Origin: Spirodela intermedia | Lineage: Eukaryota > Streptophyta > Magnoliopsida > Alismatales > Araceae | DNA: 64,000 nucleotides | Direction of reading: 5' to 3' | Assembly: GCA_902729315.2 (NCBI GenBank) | Contig: LR746267.1 | Span: 625,001 to 689,000 of the forward strand | Shown here: in pieces, positions 12,034 to 23,600 of the stretch | How the letters are laid out: every line of letters begins with the position of its first letter | How positions within the stretch are numbered: position 1 is the stretch's first letter | The notes under the pieces: generated by a model | Databases searched by the model: none | What the model saw: only the letters and a program-made list of their open reading frames with translations | Told to the model about the DNA's origin: nothing | Position numbers and translations under genes: made by a program

Positions 12034-12793
12034 AGTTAAATACCGAGAGGGGTATGAGCGATCCATTATGGGAGTCCGACACGGCCAACACCAGTCCGCC
12101 GCCGCCGCCGCCGCCTCCGCTAGAGCCGTCGTGGGCGATGACGAGATGCCCGTGGTGCGAAGGATGGCGGTAGTGGTGGTGGTGGTGAGGCATCATTAGA
12201 ACTCCCTCCGCGGAATTGAGATCGGCCACCTGCAAACCGGGGATTCCGTTCACGGCGGTGACAGACGTCTGCGCAATCCCGCAGCCTTGGGAGGAAGAAG
12301 GCGGCGGCGGTGGTTGAGGTGGGCGCTTGCGCTTCTTCTTCTCGTATGCGATCCCCCTAGCCTTGGCCTGGGTGTCGCGTACCTCCCTGAGATAGAGTCG
12401 GACAGCGCGGGCAGCGAAGGGGTTGGCTTCTGGGGCGCCCCCGTTTTCTTCAAAGGCAGCACGGAGGCGGCCGATGAGGGCATCGAGGCTGCCCCAGGCC
12501 TGTCGTAGAGGGCAGGGGCAGGGAGCCGGCGGGTGAGGGTGTCCGAAAAAGGGGCATGTTGGAGAGTGCACCTTCGTCTTCCCGAACTGATCGAGATAGC
12601 GGAGGAATTCCAGTACATGGGCACCGCTGCACCGGGAGAGCGCCAGCGGGGGTCTGTGATTCTTCAGATACTGCCCGAAAGTGTTCCAGTCCCGGCGCTT
12701 CTGCGACTCGTACCGGCTGGGCGGTGGCTGCTGGAGTCCCCCGCCGCCGGAGCTTCCCGAGTTGTCCGAACTGGCAGGAAGAATCCCAGACAT
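12034..12793 (-). CDS. ALOG (LSH/G1-like) family transcriptional regulator
   Basis: This intronless gene encodes 252-253 aa. ALOG proteins are plant nuclear regulators of meristem, inflorescence and organ-boundary development (Arabidopsis LSH, rice TAWAWA1/G1 families). The domain begins at [18 protein letters not shown] (about residue 25) and runs through [18 protein letters not shown], then the Cys/His insert around CPFFGH and [19 protein letters not shown], to [19 protein letters not shown] near residue 145. The basic nuclear-localisation motif EKKKRKRP follows. The tail is low-complexity, with poly-Pro, a His-rich stretch and poly-Gly encoded by a GCC/GGC-type run near 12098-12118. The ATG at 12793 is the first in this frame: upstream codons remain open but contain no ATG. 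Stop TAG is at 12032-12034. The assignment to ALOG is secure; the exact subfamily is not. Confidence 0.95.
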
Positions 12794-14269
12794 CTCTCGA
12801 GCCGCTTCAGGTGCAAGTACGGAATTTAAGGGCTCTCCTCCGGGAATCTCGATCGATGAAGCGCGGGTGATCACTTCTACGACGAGATCCTCCGATCCTT
12901 CAAGCGGTTTTTCTCTTCTCGTTGCTTTGTGGAGATCAGCTGGAAGACCATAGAGCGCTCAAAGCAGGCAGGGCGGAAGGAGATCGCAGATCTGATGATG
13001 GCAAAGGAGAGGAAACGGGCAGACGAATATAGGTTATCAGAAATGGGAGGTTTGGGGAAGGAGTTTGGGGAAGATGGAGAAAGGAAGAGGAAGTGGGATC
13101 TTCATCTGTGGTGGGGCTGGAGAAAGGGCTAGCCAGGGGTTGGAACTATATGGACCGAAGGATAGAGTAGAGACACAGAGGGACGGAGAGAGGTAAAAGA
13201 TTAGATAGGAATCAATATATATATAGAGGTAAAAAAGGAACGATACGTATAGATATACGTAGAGAGAGAGAGAGGGACGATAAGTATGCCTGTACTTGTA
13301 ATACCAATCTATTTACACCTCCTATGGTGTGATATATGTGTGGACAAAAGAAGAGTCCAGGACCCACAACATAGGCATCCACCGCTGGACGTGATGACAG
13401 TCTGACGAATCATTTCACAAGACGTCACTTCACATTCTTGACCTGCTCCCCATCTTCTCTTTCTCTCACTCTGACCTGCTCTCACACACATTCTCTCTCC
13501 CCCTCACTCTCTCTCTCTCTCTCTCTCGCCGCTCCCTCTTTCCCTCTCTGCTTCCTCTCTTCCCTGTCCTCTGTAAGACCGCTCTGTCTTCTTTTCTACA
13601 CAGAAGATCCCAGTGCTCAGAAGAAAACTCCACAGCTTCGAGGTATCTTTACACTAACCGAGATTCAGATCCCAGTAATTGAGAACACATCCGGCGACCA
13701 TTTGTCCAAATTGAGCCAACGCAAATAGTTTGTCCTAATTGATTCTATCCAAGACAACCAGATACATCCGGTGATATATAAATGTATACAGACCACCCTC
13801 ATTCTTCTTTATTCACGTTCGTGTTGCTTCCGGAGATCTTCCTAGATAATATTATAATGGCGGTAGGGTGGCTACAAGCGCATAGACGGGAGCTGTTTTG
13901 ACAGTGCAATAAACAGGCCGGCCGAACATATGGACTAGGAGGATGCTCGGTTTTCACCGACATACCCGTACCGCGAATCAAAGCGAAATGAAGAAAGAAA
14001 GCCTACAGGAAATAAGTGCATTCAGAAGGCATTTGGGCGCTGCAAACAGATGCCCCGGAACCACTCAGAGGTTCTTCGGAGGAAACAAGAGTTCGTCTCG
14101 GTCCGAGGGGAGGCCATGGGATCTCGTTGGTTCCAGGTGCCTGTGCATAGCTAGAAAGACCAGCTTACCTGAGGTTTATAATGTTGTTATATTAGGCAAC
14201 GATTAGTTTCTTAAGATTTTTTTTTGGCAAAATTTTGATTCGGACTCTCTTATCGGTTCTTCATGAAGA

Positions 14270-15480
14270 ATAAAACTTACAACTTGTGATGTGCCATTTG
14301 AGCCACAAGATTGCGGGTCTAGAGACGATGCAACGAATAACACTGGACTTCTCTTTTACGAATAAATAAAGCTGAACTTACAACGTTTTCATAATAGGAC
14401 CATGCAGATATAGTTGGTCCTTAGATGGTTTCCATGATGCGGCACTCACGCCTTTGTTTTTCCTTGTTTATCCCATACAATGTGGTTCATATTCTCATAT
14501 CAATTATCGAGGAAAAAACCAACGGGAAGCAGCTGGTGGTATGAATCATGGATTGAAATATGAAAGGAGATGATAGGAATCATTTCGGGTCAATAATTAA
14601 CTTGCAAGTCCTCTCGTATGCATAAACACGGCGGAAATCCAAGTCCATTAGTCGAAGGGAAGGCCAATGAAGTTTCTCACAGTTGAATTCGTCATTAAAT
14701 TGGTTATTTGTAGCAGCTTGCATGTAAAATTATTCCAATCCTCAAGGCCGGTGATATGGCTTAACGAGTGCTCTAATTTGTCCGTAATTGAATATTCATG
14801 ATAATATTCTTTTTCTTAAGTTCGGTTTGTACAAGATCAGATGTATAATAAGAGTTGAAACTCAGAGATATATTTCAATTACCACCCCTGGTGATGCAAG
14901 AACACCTTCAGTGCAATAAATAGTACGTAACGTCGTAACTGCATACGTTGTAACCATTGTTTTGTAATAAAACATGCATATTAATGGGGTTTTCCTTGGT
15001 CTAGTTGATGAGCAAAATCGATCTTTCGTGATAAAAAGTACCGTAAAATAGCAAATCGTTGGAGCTGGTAATATGACCCCTGGAATGCGGGACTCTCGGT
15101 CTAGACTGAAGACCCAGCGCTGTTAATAATATGGAACTTACTATATCTGAATACAAGAGTGAAACTTATGTAGCTATCGACTGTACAGGACATTACACTC
15201 CTCTGGTACCATAACAGATTCGATGAAGACACTACAATAAAGGACGCGAGCTTATTCTATCTGAAAACACAGAACCGAAATTATAATGAAAGAGGCGTAT
15301 AGTGTGGCTTTCCAAAGTCCGGTTTATATAAAAAAATCGGCATGTAAAGATATTTTATCCCCAGAACGTTCCTCTCTAGGTAGAGGAGTGACCCGAGGCA
15401 AGTCCAAGACTGAAGTCTCAGTGCAATAAATAACGTGTAACTTATTTTATTTCAAAATAAATTATTTTATTCAAAATAAC
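14270..15480 (+). repeat. Possible strongly decayed tandem repeat
   Basis: Similar word orders recur: gaagac/gaagtc, then cagtgcaataaata or variants, then acttatt/acttact (near 14328, 14912, 15117, 15229 and 15420), often preceded by acccctgg or gacccgagg. Copies are degenerate and spacing is irregular (about 110-300 bp). Confidence 0.35.
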
Positions 15481-16547
15481 TTATGTTAGAGCCATACTGA
15501 GACGGTTTCCAAAATAACTCTTAGTTCGTCAATTAACGATTTTTTTTAATATTTTATGAAATGATATATTTAAATCTAGAGAGAAGCAAGCTATTGACAA
15601 GACCAATCAGTCTCCTCCGGAGTGGCAGTCTCAGAAGGTTTGAAAAATTTTACACCTTGGCGTGTACCGACGCATGGGGAGGGGCCATGCATGTGTTTCA
15701 TCACCTGCTTGTCGCAGCGCCCCCGCCCTTCCCCACTCCTGTGTCCCCCCTCCCCCACCCCTTTTTCTTCGTCTGCTCCTTCTTCTTCGCAGTGTCTCAC
15801 AGATTAGAGGAATTCCGGTGCTCAGACTCAGACAGGCGACAGAGAATCTGCATGCGTCCGTGTTGGGGCCGCTCTGGTTCACATTTATGGAAGCTCTGAG
15901 GAGCTGCAGAGCTGTGCAGTGGCAGTCAGAGGACAGCCAGTCAGCAGGAACAAGGAGTGCAGATGTTATATCATGTCAAGGGGTCAAATCACAGGTCCTT
16001 CCTCATATCTCCTCTTTTCTTTACTCTTGTTTCTGGCAGCTGCACATGATCGATTCCCTCCCTTCGTCTCTCTTCATCCTACCTCTCTCCCTCTCTATCC
16101 CCCCCCCCCCTTCTTCTCTATGTTGCCGGAAGCCATAGCCATCCCATTGCCAAGAACAAGAAACAGGTCGAGTTGAGTGCAAACTTATCTATCTTTATCT
16201 CTCTCTCTCTCTCTCTCCAAACAGGTTGAGATTTGAAGGTATCGTGTGCTATAATAATTATCGATGGATCAAAACGAAGGGTGAGTGGTACTCGGGTCCA
16301 GTAGAGGGTGTGGGCAGCATCTCCGCCACCGCACTGAATAGCCAGCCTTTAAGGCGAAGGAAAGGAGACCACGGCTGGGCAAAGCGGGCGGCAGTGTGGG
16401 TGGGGTCAGTCGCCGGACGGGGAGGGAGGGAAATTCGACGTGTAGGTTGACGACGAAAGGGGGGAATCTAGGGGAAGATGGGGAATGAAGGTGCAGCCCT
16501 CTGCCTGACGCAGAGAGCGCGGCTGAGGGCAACTCGACATAATGGCT

Positions 16548-17191
16548 CTGAGAGAGAGAGAGAGAGAGAAGCGAGAGAGAGCAAGAACAAGAGAGCAAGA
16601 GAGAGAGAGAGAAAGGAGCGAGCGAGAGATAGAGAGAAGGGAGAGAGAGGGAGAGAGAGAGAGGGGGGGGGAGGGAGGGAGGGAGAGAGAGAGAGAGAGC
16701 GGGGGAGGGGGGGAGAGAGAGAGAGAGGTGGGGAGGAGAGAGAGAGAGAGAGGGGGGAGGGAGGGAGGGAGAGAGAGAGAGGGGAGGGAGGGAGGAGAGA
16801 GAGAGAGAGGGGGGGAGGGAGGGAGGAGAGAGAGAGAGAGAGAGGAGGAGGGAGAGAGAGAGGGAGAGGGAGAGAGAGAGAGGGAGGAGAGAGAGAGAGA
16901 GGGAGAGAGAGAGAGAGGGGGGAGGAGGGAGGAGAGAGAGAGAGAGAGAGAGAGGGAGGGAGAGAGGCAGCGAGACAGAGAGAGAAAGGAGAGAGAGGGA
17001 GGGAGAGAGGCAGCAAGACAGAGAGAGAGGAGAGAGAGAGGGAGAGAGGCAGCGAGACAGAGAGAGAAAGGAGAGAGGGAGGGAGAGAGGCAGCAAGACA
17101 GAGAGAGAAAGGAGAGAGGGAGGGAGAGAGGCAGCAAGACAGAGAGAGAGAGGAGAGAGAGAGGGAGGAGAGAGAGAGAGAGGGGGGGAGG

Positions 17192-17236
<45 letters not shown>

Positions 17237-17361
17237 GCAGCGAGACAGAGAGAGAAAGGAGAGGGAGGGAGGGAGAGAGAGAGAGAGGCAGCGAGACAGA
17301 GAAAAAGGAGAGAGAGAGAGGGAGGGAGAGAGGCAGCGAGACAGAGAGAGAAAGGAGAGAG

Positions 17362-17395
<34 letters not shown>

Positions 17396-17474
17396 CAGCG
17401 AGACAAAGAGAGAAAGGAGGGAGAAAAGAGAGAGAGAGGGAGGGAGGGAGAGAGAGGCGGCGAGAGAGAGAGAG
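16548..17474 (+). repeat. 0.93-kb homopurine island with embedded minisatellite
   Basis: The plus strand is almost entirely A and G for about 930 bases. The left part mixes (GA)n with runs of GGGA and long G tracts (for example around 16660-16690), which match G-quadruplex spacing rules. The right part (about 16965-17400) contains about nine copies of a module starting gaggcagcgagacagag or gaggcagcaagacagag, spaced about 40-105 bp. Long frames in all phases arise from the dinucleotide repeat and are not genes. It lies about 0.9 kb past the 3' end of the leftward PPR gene, so transcripts reading through would be CU-rich. Confidence 0.95.
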
Positions 17475-18052
17475 CGATAAGGCAGGACACCACCGCAGGA
17501 GGGTGGTCTTCATTCCACCACCAAAAGAAATCGCTCGCTACTCACCGATAATCGCACGCGTGTCATGGGACGTGCAAACCCCCGGAATGCCACCCTCTAG
17601 GTGAGGCCGTAGTTGGTCTCGGCAGTACGAAAGGGTTGGCCCAGCCAGGGCTGCTAATGGCCCATTTGGAAATATGGGTTGGGCCTATACTGGGCATTGG
17701 TCTGTTCGGCCTGAGAGCGGTCATACGTGTGCGGGACCTGTGACGAACCCATAGTAGAACTGCCTATTTTGCCCTCTCTAGAAATGAATTTGTACTTACA
17801 CCCTCATCTGGAAATATGCCCACAGATAAATAATTAAACAAATAAATAATATTCCTAATGGGAATGAAACTCTGAACCTTCCTGTGGGATTTCCCCCCAT
17901 TTTTCCGATTTTAGCAGCTTGAAAAATAAACTAAGCGGGAATTACAGCGACCCATAAATCTTAAGGCTCAAAACCCTCCCATTTATGAAGATTAAATCTA
18001 GGAAATTCCTGGATGGAGACGATAAAGCTGGGGCCTTTATTCTCTTGCCGTA

Positions 18053-18473
18053 GGTCAAATCTTGAACAGATGGGGTAAATTCGAAAAAATCGGAAAAACC
18101 CATCTCATCATCCCCTAGATCGTTCCCCTGGGTCAAAACCCATTACTTATTTTAGCAGTAACCTTATTAGATCATCCAATGAATGAAGGGTTTTTTCTTA
18201 GTCAAAACAGGGGAACCAAGCAACATCATCATCGACGGAGCCTCCTCCCTCTTTCATCAGCAAAGAAGGTCAACTCTTGAACAGATGGGTAAATTCGAAA
18301 AATTCGGAAAAACCCAGCTCACCATCCACTAGATCGATCCCCTGGGTCAAAACCCATTACTTATTTTAGCAGTGACCTTATTAGATCGTCCAATGAATCA
18401 AGGCTTTTTTTTTTAGTCAACACAGTGGAACGAAGCAGCATCATCAAAGACGGAGCCTCCTCCCTCTTTCATC
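18053..18473 (-). repeat. Two-copy tandem duplication (period about 215 bp) covering a PPR gene 3' end
   Basis: Copy at 18268-18473 includes the last 61 bases of the PPR gene ending at 18413 plus downstream sequence. Copy at 18053-18267 lies beyond it. Anchors: cttgaacagatgg (18060 and 18275), gggtcaaaacccattactta, and cctcctccctctttcatc. The outer copy still encodes MKEGGGSVDDDVAWFPCFD plus stop, against MKEGGGSVFDDAASFHCVD plus stop in the gene. Confidence 0.88.
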
Positions 18474-20497
18474 GCCGCCCCCAAACCCCTTAGAATCAGC
18501 TGAGTCCTCTCGATTTCCTGGTGGTTTTGGTCGCCGGCGGCGAACCAGTGGATTCCGCCGGCAACCTCTATCGAGCTCCTTCCGGGGATCTTCCTCAAGA
18601 GACGGTCCTCCACCGTCTTCCTCACCATTCCCACCTGCTCCCACCTTCCATTTGCGGCAAAAACTTGCAGAAGAGGAAGATAAGGCCCCGCCATGTCGTC
18701 GGCGCCCAGTTCAGAGAGCTTTCTTGCCGCCAGCTCCCCCACCTCCGCTGCGGCGCCGCCGTCGATCCTGCAGGCCGCCGCCAGCAGCGCCGCCCAAGCG
18801 TGGCTAAAATGGCTCTGACGAGCGGCGGCGATCAGCTTCAAGGCCTCCGGTAGCTCGCCGGCGCGGCCCAGAAGGTCGACCATGGCGGCGACGTGCTCGC
18901 CGGCGGGGGCCACTCCGTGGATAACCTCCATCTCCTCGAAGATCTCCTTCCCCTCGCGGAGGAGGCCCGAGTGGCTGCAAGCGGAGAGTAGGGACGCGAA
19001 GGTGGCGCCGCCGGGGACGGCGGCGGAGGATCTGATCATCTCTCTGAACAGCCGCAGGGCATCGCCGGGAAGCCCGTTGATACCGAAGCCGGCGATCATG
19101 GCGCTCCACACGACAGCGTCTTTCTCTCTCATCGCCGTGAAGACTCCCACGGCGAGTTCCACCGCCCCGCATTTGGAGTAGAGATCGATCAGCGCCGCTA
19201 CCACGAAGCGTCGCCGGTGGAAGCCCCGGCGGAGGAGGAACCCGTGCAGGCACAGGGCCTGCCGGAGGAGACCCGACTGAGAACAAGAGGAGAGGAGCTT
19301 CGCCATGGCGACAGCGTCTGGTTTCGTTCCCTCCATCATCATCCTGCGGAAGACTTCCATGGCCATGTCGGGTAGCCCGCTCTGAGAGTACCCACCCACC
19401 ATGGCAGACCAGGTGACGACGTCCCTGGTGGGCATGCCGGAGAAGACGAGCTCCGCCTCGCCGGAGCAGGAGCACTTCATGTACATGTCGATAAGGGCGG
19501 TGGCCACCGCCGCCTGCAACTCGAGACCTCGCCGGAGGATCTCCCCGTGGAGCTTCCTCCCCTCCGGCAGCTCCGCCGCCGCCGCGCAGGCTTGGAGGGC
19601 GCCGATGACGGTGACGGAGTTGGGCCGGAAACCCGCCGCCGTCATCCGCTGGTAGAGCTCCAGGGCCGCCGCGGTCCTCCCATGGCGGGCGTAAAACCCT
19701 AACACGCAGCTCCAGGATATCACGTCCTTGCCGGCCATGGCGGCGAAAAACCTCACCACATAATCGGCGTTCCCCAGCTTGGAGTACATGTTCAGGACGG
19801 AGTTGCTAAGCGGGAGGTCGGAGAGGAAAGCTCGCCGGAGGGAGTAACAGTGGGCAGATTTTCCGGCGAGGGGAGCTCCGATCTGGGTGACAGCGGCGAT
19901 GAGGGAGACGAGGGTCCTCGGATTAGGGTTCAGATGCTTCTTCTCCCGGAGAACCAGAGAGAAGAAGGAGACGGCTTCCTCCGCCATGGATTTCTTCTGG
20001 TACCCGCTGATCACCGCTGTCCAGAGGGCAACGTCCGGCGATGGGTAGGCATTGAAGACGGCGGCGGCGCCGCCCATCTCGCCGCAGCGGGAGTACATCT
20101 CCACCAGGGCGGCGCCGACGAAGAGGTCCCTGCGGAGTTCCTCCTGGGGCCTCCTCAGGAGGTAGCCATGGAGCGACCTTCCTTCCCTCAGGTTGCATAG
20201 CTCGCCGCAAGCCTTGAGGACGATGGAGAGGGTGAACCGGTCGGGCTCCGGCGAGCGGCGGCGTCGCCCGCCGCCGCCGGCGGCCATGCGGCGGAAGAGG
20301 GCGAGGGTTTCCGCCCACTGCCCTGCCCTGCACCGGCGGCGGAGGAGGGCGTTCCATTGGACCGCGAGACAGAGCTTGGTGGCGGACGCCGGCAGCTCCA
20401 CAGCGGCGGCGGTTCTCCGGCGGCGCTCCGTCTCATGCAGGAGACGAGGACCAAGACGAGAACGATACAACCCTCCAAACCCTTCATATACATACAT
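18413..20497 (-). CDS. Pentatricopeptide repeat protein, PLS class, E-type C-terminus (At3g01580-like)
   Basis: This intronless, GC-rich gene encodes about 694 aa with PLS repeats across most of the chain (ALVEMYSRCGEMGG, DVISWSCVLGFYARHG, ALIDMYMKCSCSGEA, DVVTWSAMVGGYSQSG). E and short E+ regions follow (RSSIEVAGGIHWFAAGD). There is no DYW domain. From memory it aligns with Arabidopsis At3g01580 (660 aa), including LKACGEL, VLQACAAA and GFGINGLPGDAL. Expected role: organelle RNA binding, site unknown. The start is uncertain. The ATG at 20497 lies inside a TA dinucleotide run and is closest to the repeats. In-frame ATGs at 20605 and 20596 would add hydrophobic TA-encoded residues. The stop of the upstream same-strand dehydrogenase gene is only 185 bp away. 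The 3' end is part of a tandem duplication. Confidence 0.9.
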   Translation of the reverse strand: MYVYEGFGGLYRSRLGPRLLHETERRRRTAAAVELPASATKLCLAVQWNALLRRRCRAGQWAETLALFRRMAAGGGGRRRRSPEPDRFTLSIVLKACGELCNLREGRSLHGYLLRRPQEELRRDLFVGAALVEMYSRCGEMGGAAAVFNAYPSPDVALWTAVISGYQKKSMAEEAVSFFSLVLREKKHLNPNPRTLVSLIAAVTQIGAPLAGKSAHCYSLRRAFLSDLPLSNSVLNMYSKLGNADYVVRFFAAMAGKDVISWSCVLGFYARHGRTAAALELYQRMTAAGFRPNSVTVIGALQACAAAAELPEGRKLHGEILRRGLELQAAVATALIDMYMKCSCSGEAELVFSGMPTRDVVTWSAMVGGYSQSGLPDMAMEVFRRMMMEGTKPDAVAMAKLLSSCSQSGLLRQALCLHGFLLRRGFHRRRFVVAALIDLYSKCGAVELAVGVFTAMREKDAVVWSAMIAGFGINGLPGDALRLFREMIRSSAAVPGGATFASLLSACSHSGLLREGKEIFEEMEVIHGVAPAGEHVAAMVDLLGRAGELPEALKLIAAARQSHFSHAWAALLAAACRIDGGAAAEVGELAARKLSELGADDMAGPYLPLLQVFAANGRWEQVGMVRKTVEDRLLRKIPGRSSIEVAGGIHWFAAGDQNHQEIERTQLILRGLGAAMKEGGGSVFDDAASFHCVD

Positions 20498-20517
20498 ATA
20501 TATATATATATATATAC
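20496..20517 (+). repeat. (TA)n microsatellite at the PPR start codon
   Basis: An alternating TA run of about 10 units. The preferred ATG of the leftward PPR gene (20497-20495) sits at its edge, so length changes alter the leader or, if an upstream start is used, the N-terminus. Confidence 0.85.
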
Positions 20518-20682
20518 GGATAAGTAAACATACACAAAAAAATAGGTTTTTGTGATAATTAATATGAACAAATCGGGGAAAAAAATAATCGTCCATCGGA
20601 CCCATACCCACAACGTGGATTTTTGTTAGCTGAATTGGGTTCTGAGAAGAAATCGGGATTGATTCGAGAAAAGTACCTTTTT

Positions 20683-23600
20683 TCACCAGGGAATCTGCTG
20701 CCCGTCCCAAGCGAAGAACTTGCCGTTATCGGAAGCTTCAGTGCCCTCGATCACGGCGAGGAGCTTCCCCACGGAGAACTCCGGCGTGAAGAGCTTCCCC
20801 TCGGGGACGCCCCTCTGGAACGGCTTGGAGAGGTCCGTGTCCACGGTTCCCGGGTGCAGAAGAATGCAGACGATGGGGTCCTTCCTCCTGGCGAACTCCA
20901 GAGATATGTTCTTCGTCACTACACCCAGATTACAGAGCATTCAGCCAGAGAATCTCCCACCGTCTTGGAACACTTTGATTTCAATCAGGTTTAGCCCCAT
21001 ATGGGAAATAGTAACAAGAAATTTTCTACAATTATGGATTTTTTTTAATCTTATTGTGAACAGGATAGTCCCGTATTGGAAATCATATGAAATCATGGAG
21101 GAAAGCAGAGAATTTCCAGGATTATGTAAAGCTTTTTGATTCTATGGTGAAGACTGTAAACATAGAACAGTATCATAATGGAAATAATAATTGAAATCAT
21201 GGTTAATATGGATGTAATTAGTTCAATTTCAATAAACGAAAATGGTTGCTGCTGAGCTACTTGTTCCTCCTCTATGTTGCCCGTATAATCAAGGCTCAAA
21301 AAACCCACATGTTTTAATAATCTCATACTGGAAGCAATAAATAATTTTACTTTAGGGTTATATATCTCTGGGTCTGCCAATTTACTTTGAACTGGATGAC
21401 CCAATGTCCTGATTTAATTAGAGAAAGGAACCTCAGGGATAACTGATTCAATTTCTGATTTTAGTTTATGTGATACAAAAACAACAAGAAAAGAGCAACT
21501 CTTGGAAATAAAAAGAAGGGTTTAAACAGGGTTTTGCAGAATTCAGAAGGCTGTAGTGTCCATCACTAACATTTATGCTAATTTGGAAAAAAATTAAAAT
21601 AAACAGATGCTTTTTCTCTGATCACCTTGCTATTCTCGGATTCCTCATTTTAACTCCATGATGTGAGGATTTTTTTTTTCAGTGACCAAGAAATTTCAGT
21701 CTCAAGCTTGGAACTTGATATGATATTAGGAGATTAGGAAAATAAATAATAAAAATTTAATTGCATAATACATTGGTTAAGTGCCGTCTTTGAAGATCGA
21801 TATGAATGCCATCCACCAAGGCCGTTGTCTCCGATGGAGCTGACCCTGGCACTTAGGTTTGCAACTATAGAGAATTTCCTCTCAGAAGCGGTCTGCCCTC
21901 CCAGCTTTAATAGCGGCCACATGTGCTATTGAAGATTCAGGTGAAAAAGTCAGTCATTTAGAGAGGTTGACGGATAAAATATGGTGAAAGAGAGTTGACC
22001 CTGAAAAATATTTCCCAGTTTGCAAATAATAACATGCCGACACAAGATAATCGTACAGAGAATGAATTAGAAAAAAAAAACCTTGATGACTAGAGTGGGT
22101 CCGGCAGCATTGACTTCATATGCAAACATCAACGATGACTTTTCTACCTTATTCAAGGTTGTTTCTGCAATCATGAACACAGGAGAAAAATATGAAACGG
22201 AAGTATTGATGCTGGAAAAAGAGTCCTTTATCTATTTAGCTTAGAAATAAAATATTAAAAAAATGATAGAGTTCTGAAAAATAAAAAATAACATAGTAAT
22301 AAACTAGCGAGCTATTTAATAAAGAAAAAAAAACTCAGTTCTACAGATATGCAGTTAATTAAAACATGCACAGCACTGTTTCTAGGAATATTAAAGTTAC
22401 AGGCTAAGTCTGGGCCATTTTTATGGACTAACAGAAAAACCCAGAAAATGGGCTCTGGACTAAGCCGCTACGAAGTCCAGGCCTTCCTACTAGCACTTCC
22501 TAGCTAGCTATCTGTTTTGAAGATGAGAAAGAGCTTAGCAGAGATGTCATCTTACCAAAGTATTCTACAAAAGCAAGTATTTAGACGAATCAAAAAAATT
22601 TGCTTCGCAGAATGCAGATTCATGAGATGTTCAAGCATCTATCACTGGTAGAGGTCTTTGAACAAGCGTCGAGTTTAGAGCAGGACATTGAAGAACAGGT
22701 GGCCTGGAGCTTTGGATTTCTGGACTCTCCTTGCATACTAGTTCTTCCAATTAAGTAGTTTCTATAGAAATTTGTACCTGGCTGCAGTACACCCGGTATT
22801 GAGAGCACTCCAGATGCATTAATCAGCAGGTTGAGGGAACCGTATCTTTCGTTTATAGACTTTGTAGATGCCTGCCACAAGATATCCATTTGGTGATTTT
22901 GAATACATAGCCTAAACAAAAATTCAGAAAAATAAATAAATCAATGAGTGATGAATATGAGTCAAACGAGTGGGAAACGATCGAGAACTTGGAAGAAAAT
23001 CAAATGCAAGAAAAAAAAAAGACGAACCATTACAGATATGTAGGCGTGTGTGTGTGTGGGAGAAGTATGCTCTGATATGGAAACGAAAACCGAAAACATG
23101 TAGATAGGATTGGATAGCTGTGGATTCATGAAACTGAGGAATCGCATTCTAGAAGTAGGGAAATTATATGCTACAATCAAAATGAAACTTTGAGCAGAAG
23201 CAGGAGAAAAAGTTGAATATATGGAATTCTAACATAACTTACTTAATTAAAGCTAAATGAACTGTACCAGGGAATTTCTGAACAAGAACATGAGCTCTAA
23301 GTTGGGTTTTGGTCCTGGATGCAAAAGCATAGTCAAGACAGCACGACTATAAAATGAGTTTCCCCCGCTAATATCACCATCTAATATCCATTGGAATATT
23401 TTACCCCAATGATTGATCATGCTTAGTTAATTTAATTTTTTTGGAAGCTTGTCCGCTGGAACTAAATGCATCTAGCAATAATTTTAAAGTTTCCTAATCT
23501 TTTTCTTATTTCCAATGCAATAGCAGGAAATCACAACAATAATGAGTAAGATTTTGATGAAATATGAAATCATAACAATGATGAGTACGTTTGCTCAGAA

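Larger units (their letters stand above)
12794..18412. other. Gene-poor 5.6-kb interval upstream of the ALOG gene
   Basis: No family-matching frame is visible. Contents include: likely ALOG promoter with GA/CT runs (about 13262-13275, 13507-13528), weakly repetitive AT-rich sequence (about 14270-15480), CT runs near 16194-16218, a purine-only island (16548-17474), and a two-copy duplication at the 3' end of the next PPR gene (18053-18473). Long frames across the purine island are repeat artefacts. Confidence 0.5.

Noticed and set aside
15561-16176. Overlapping 80-158 codon frames near 15.6-16.2 kb
   Set aside because: They overlap in several phases over a CT/CCC-rich stretch and lack domain features; also checked by eye for common conserved plant microRNAs and found none.
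16269-17551. Long open frames of 240-414 codons on both strands across the GA/CT island
   Set aside because: They encode only Ser/Leu/Pro or Arg/Glu/Gly strings from a dinucleotide repeat, overlap in several phases and show no domain.
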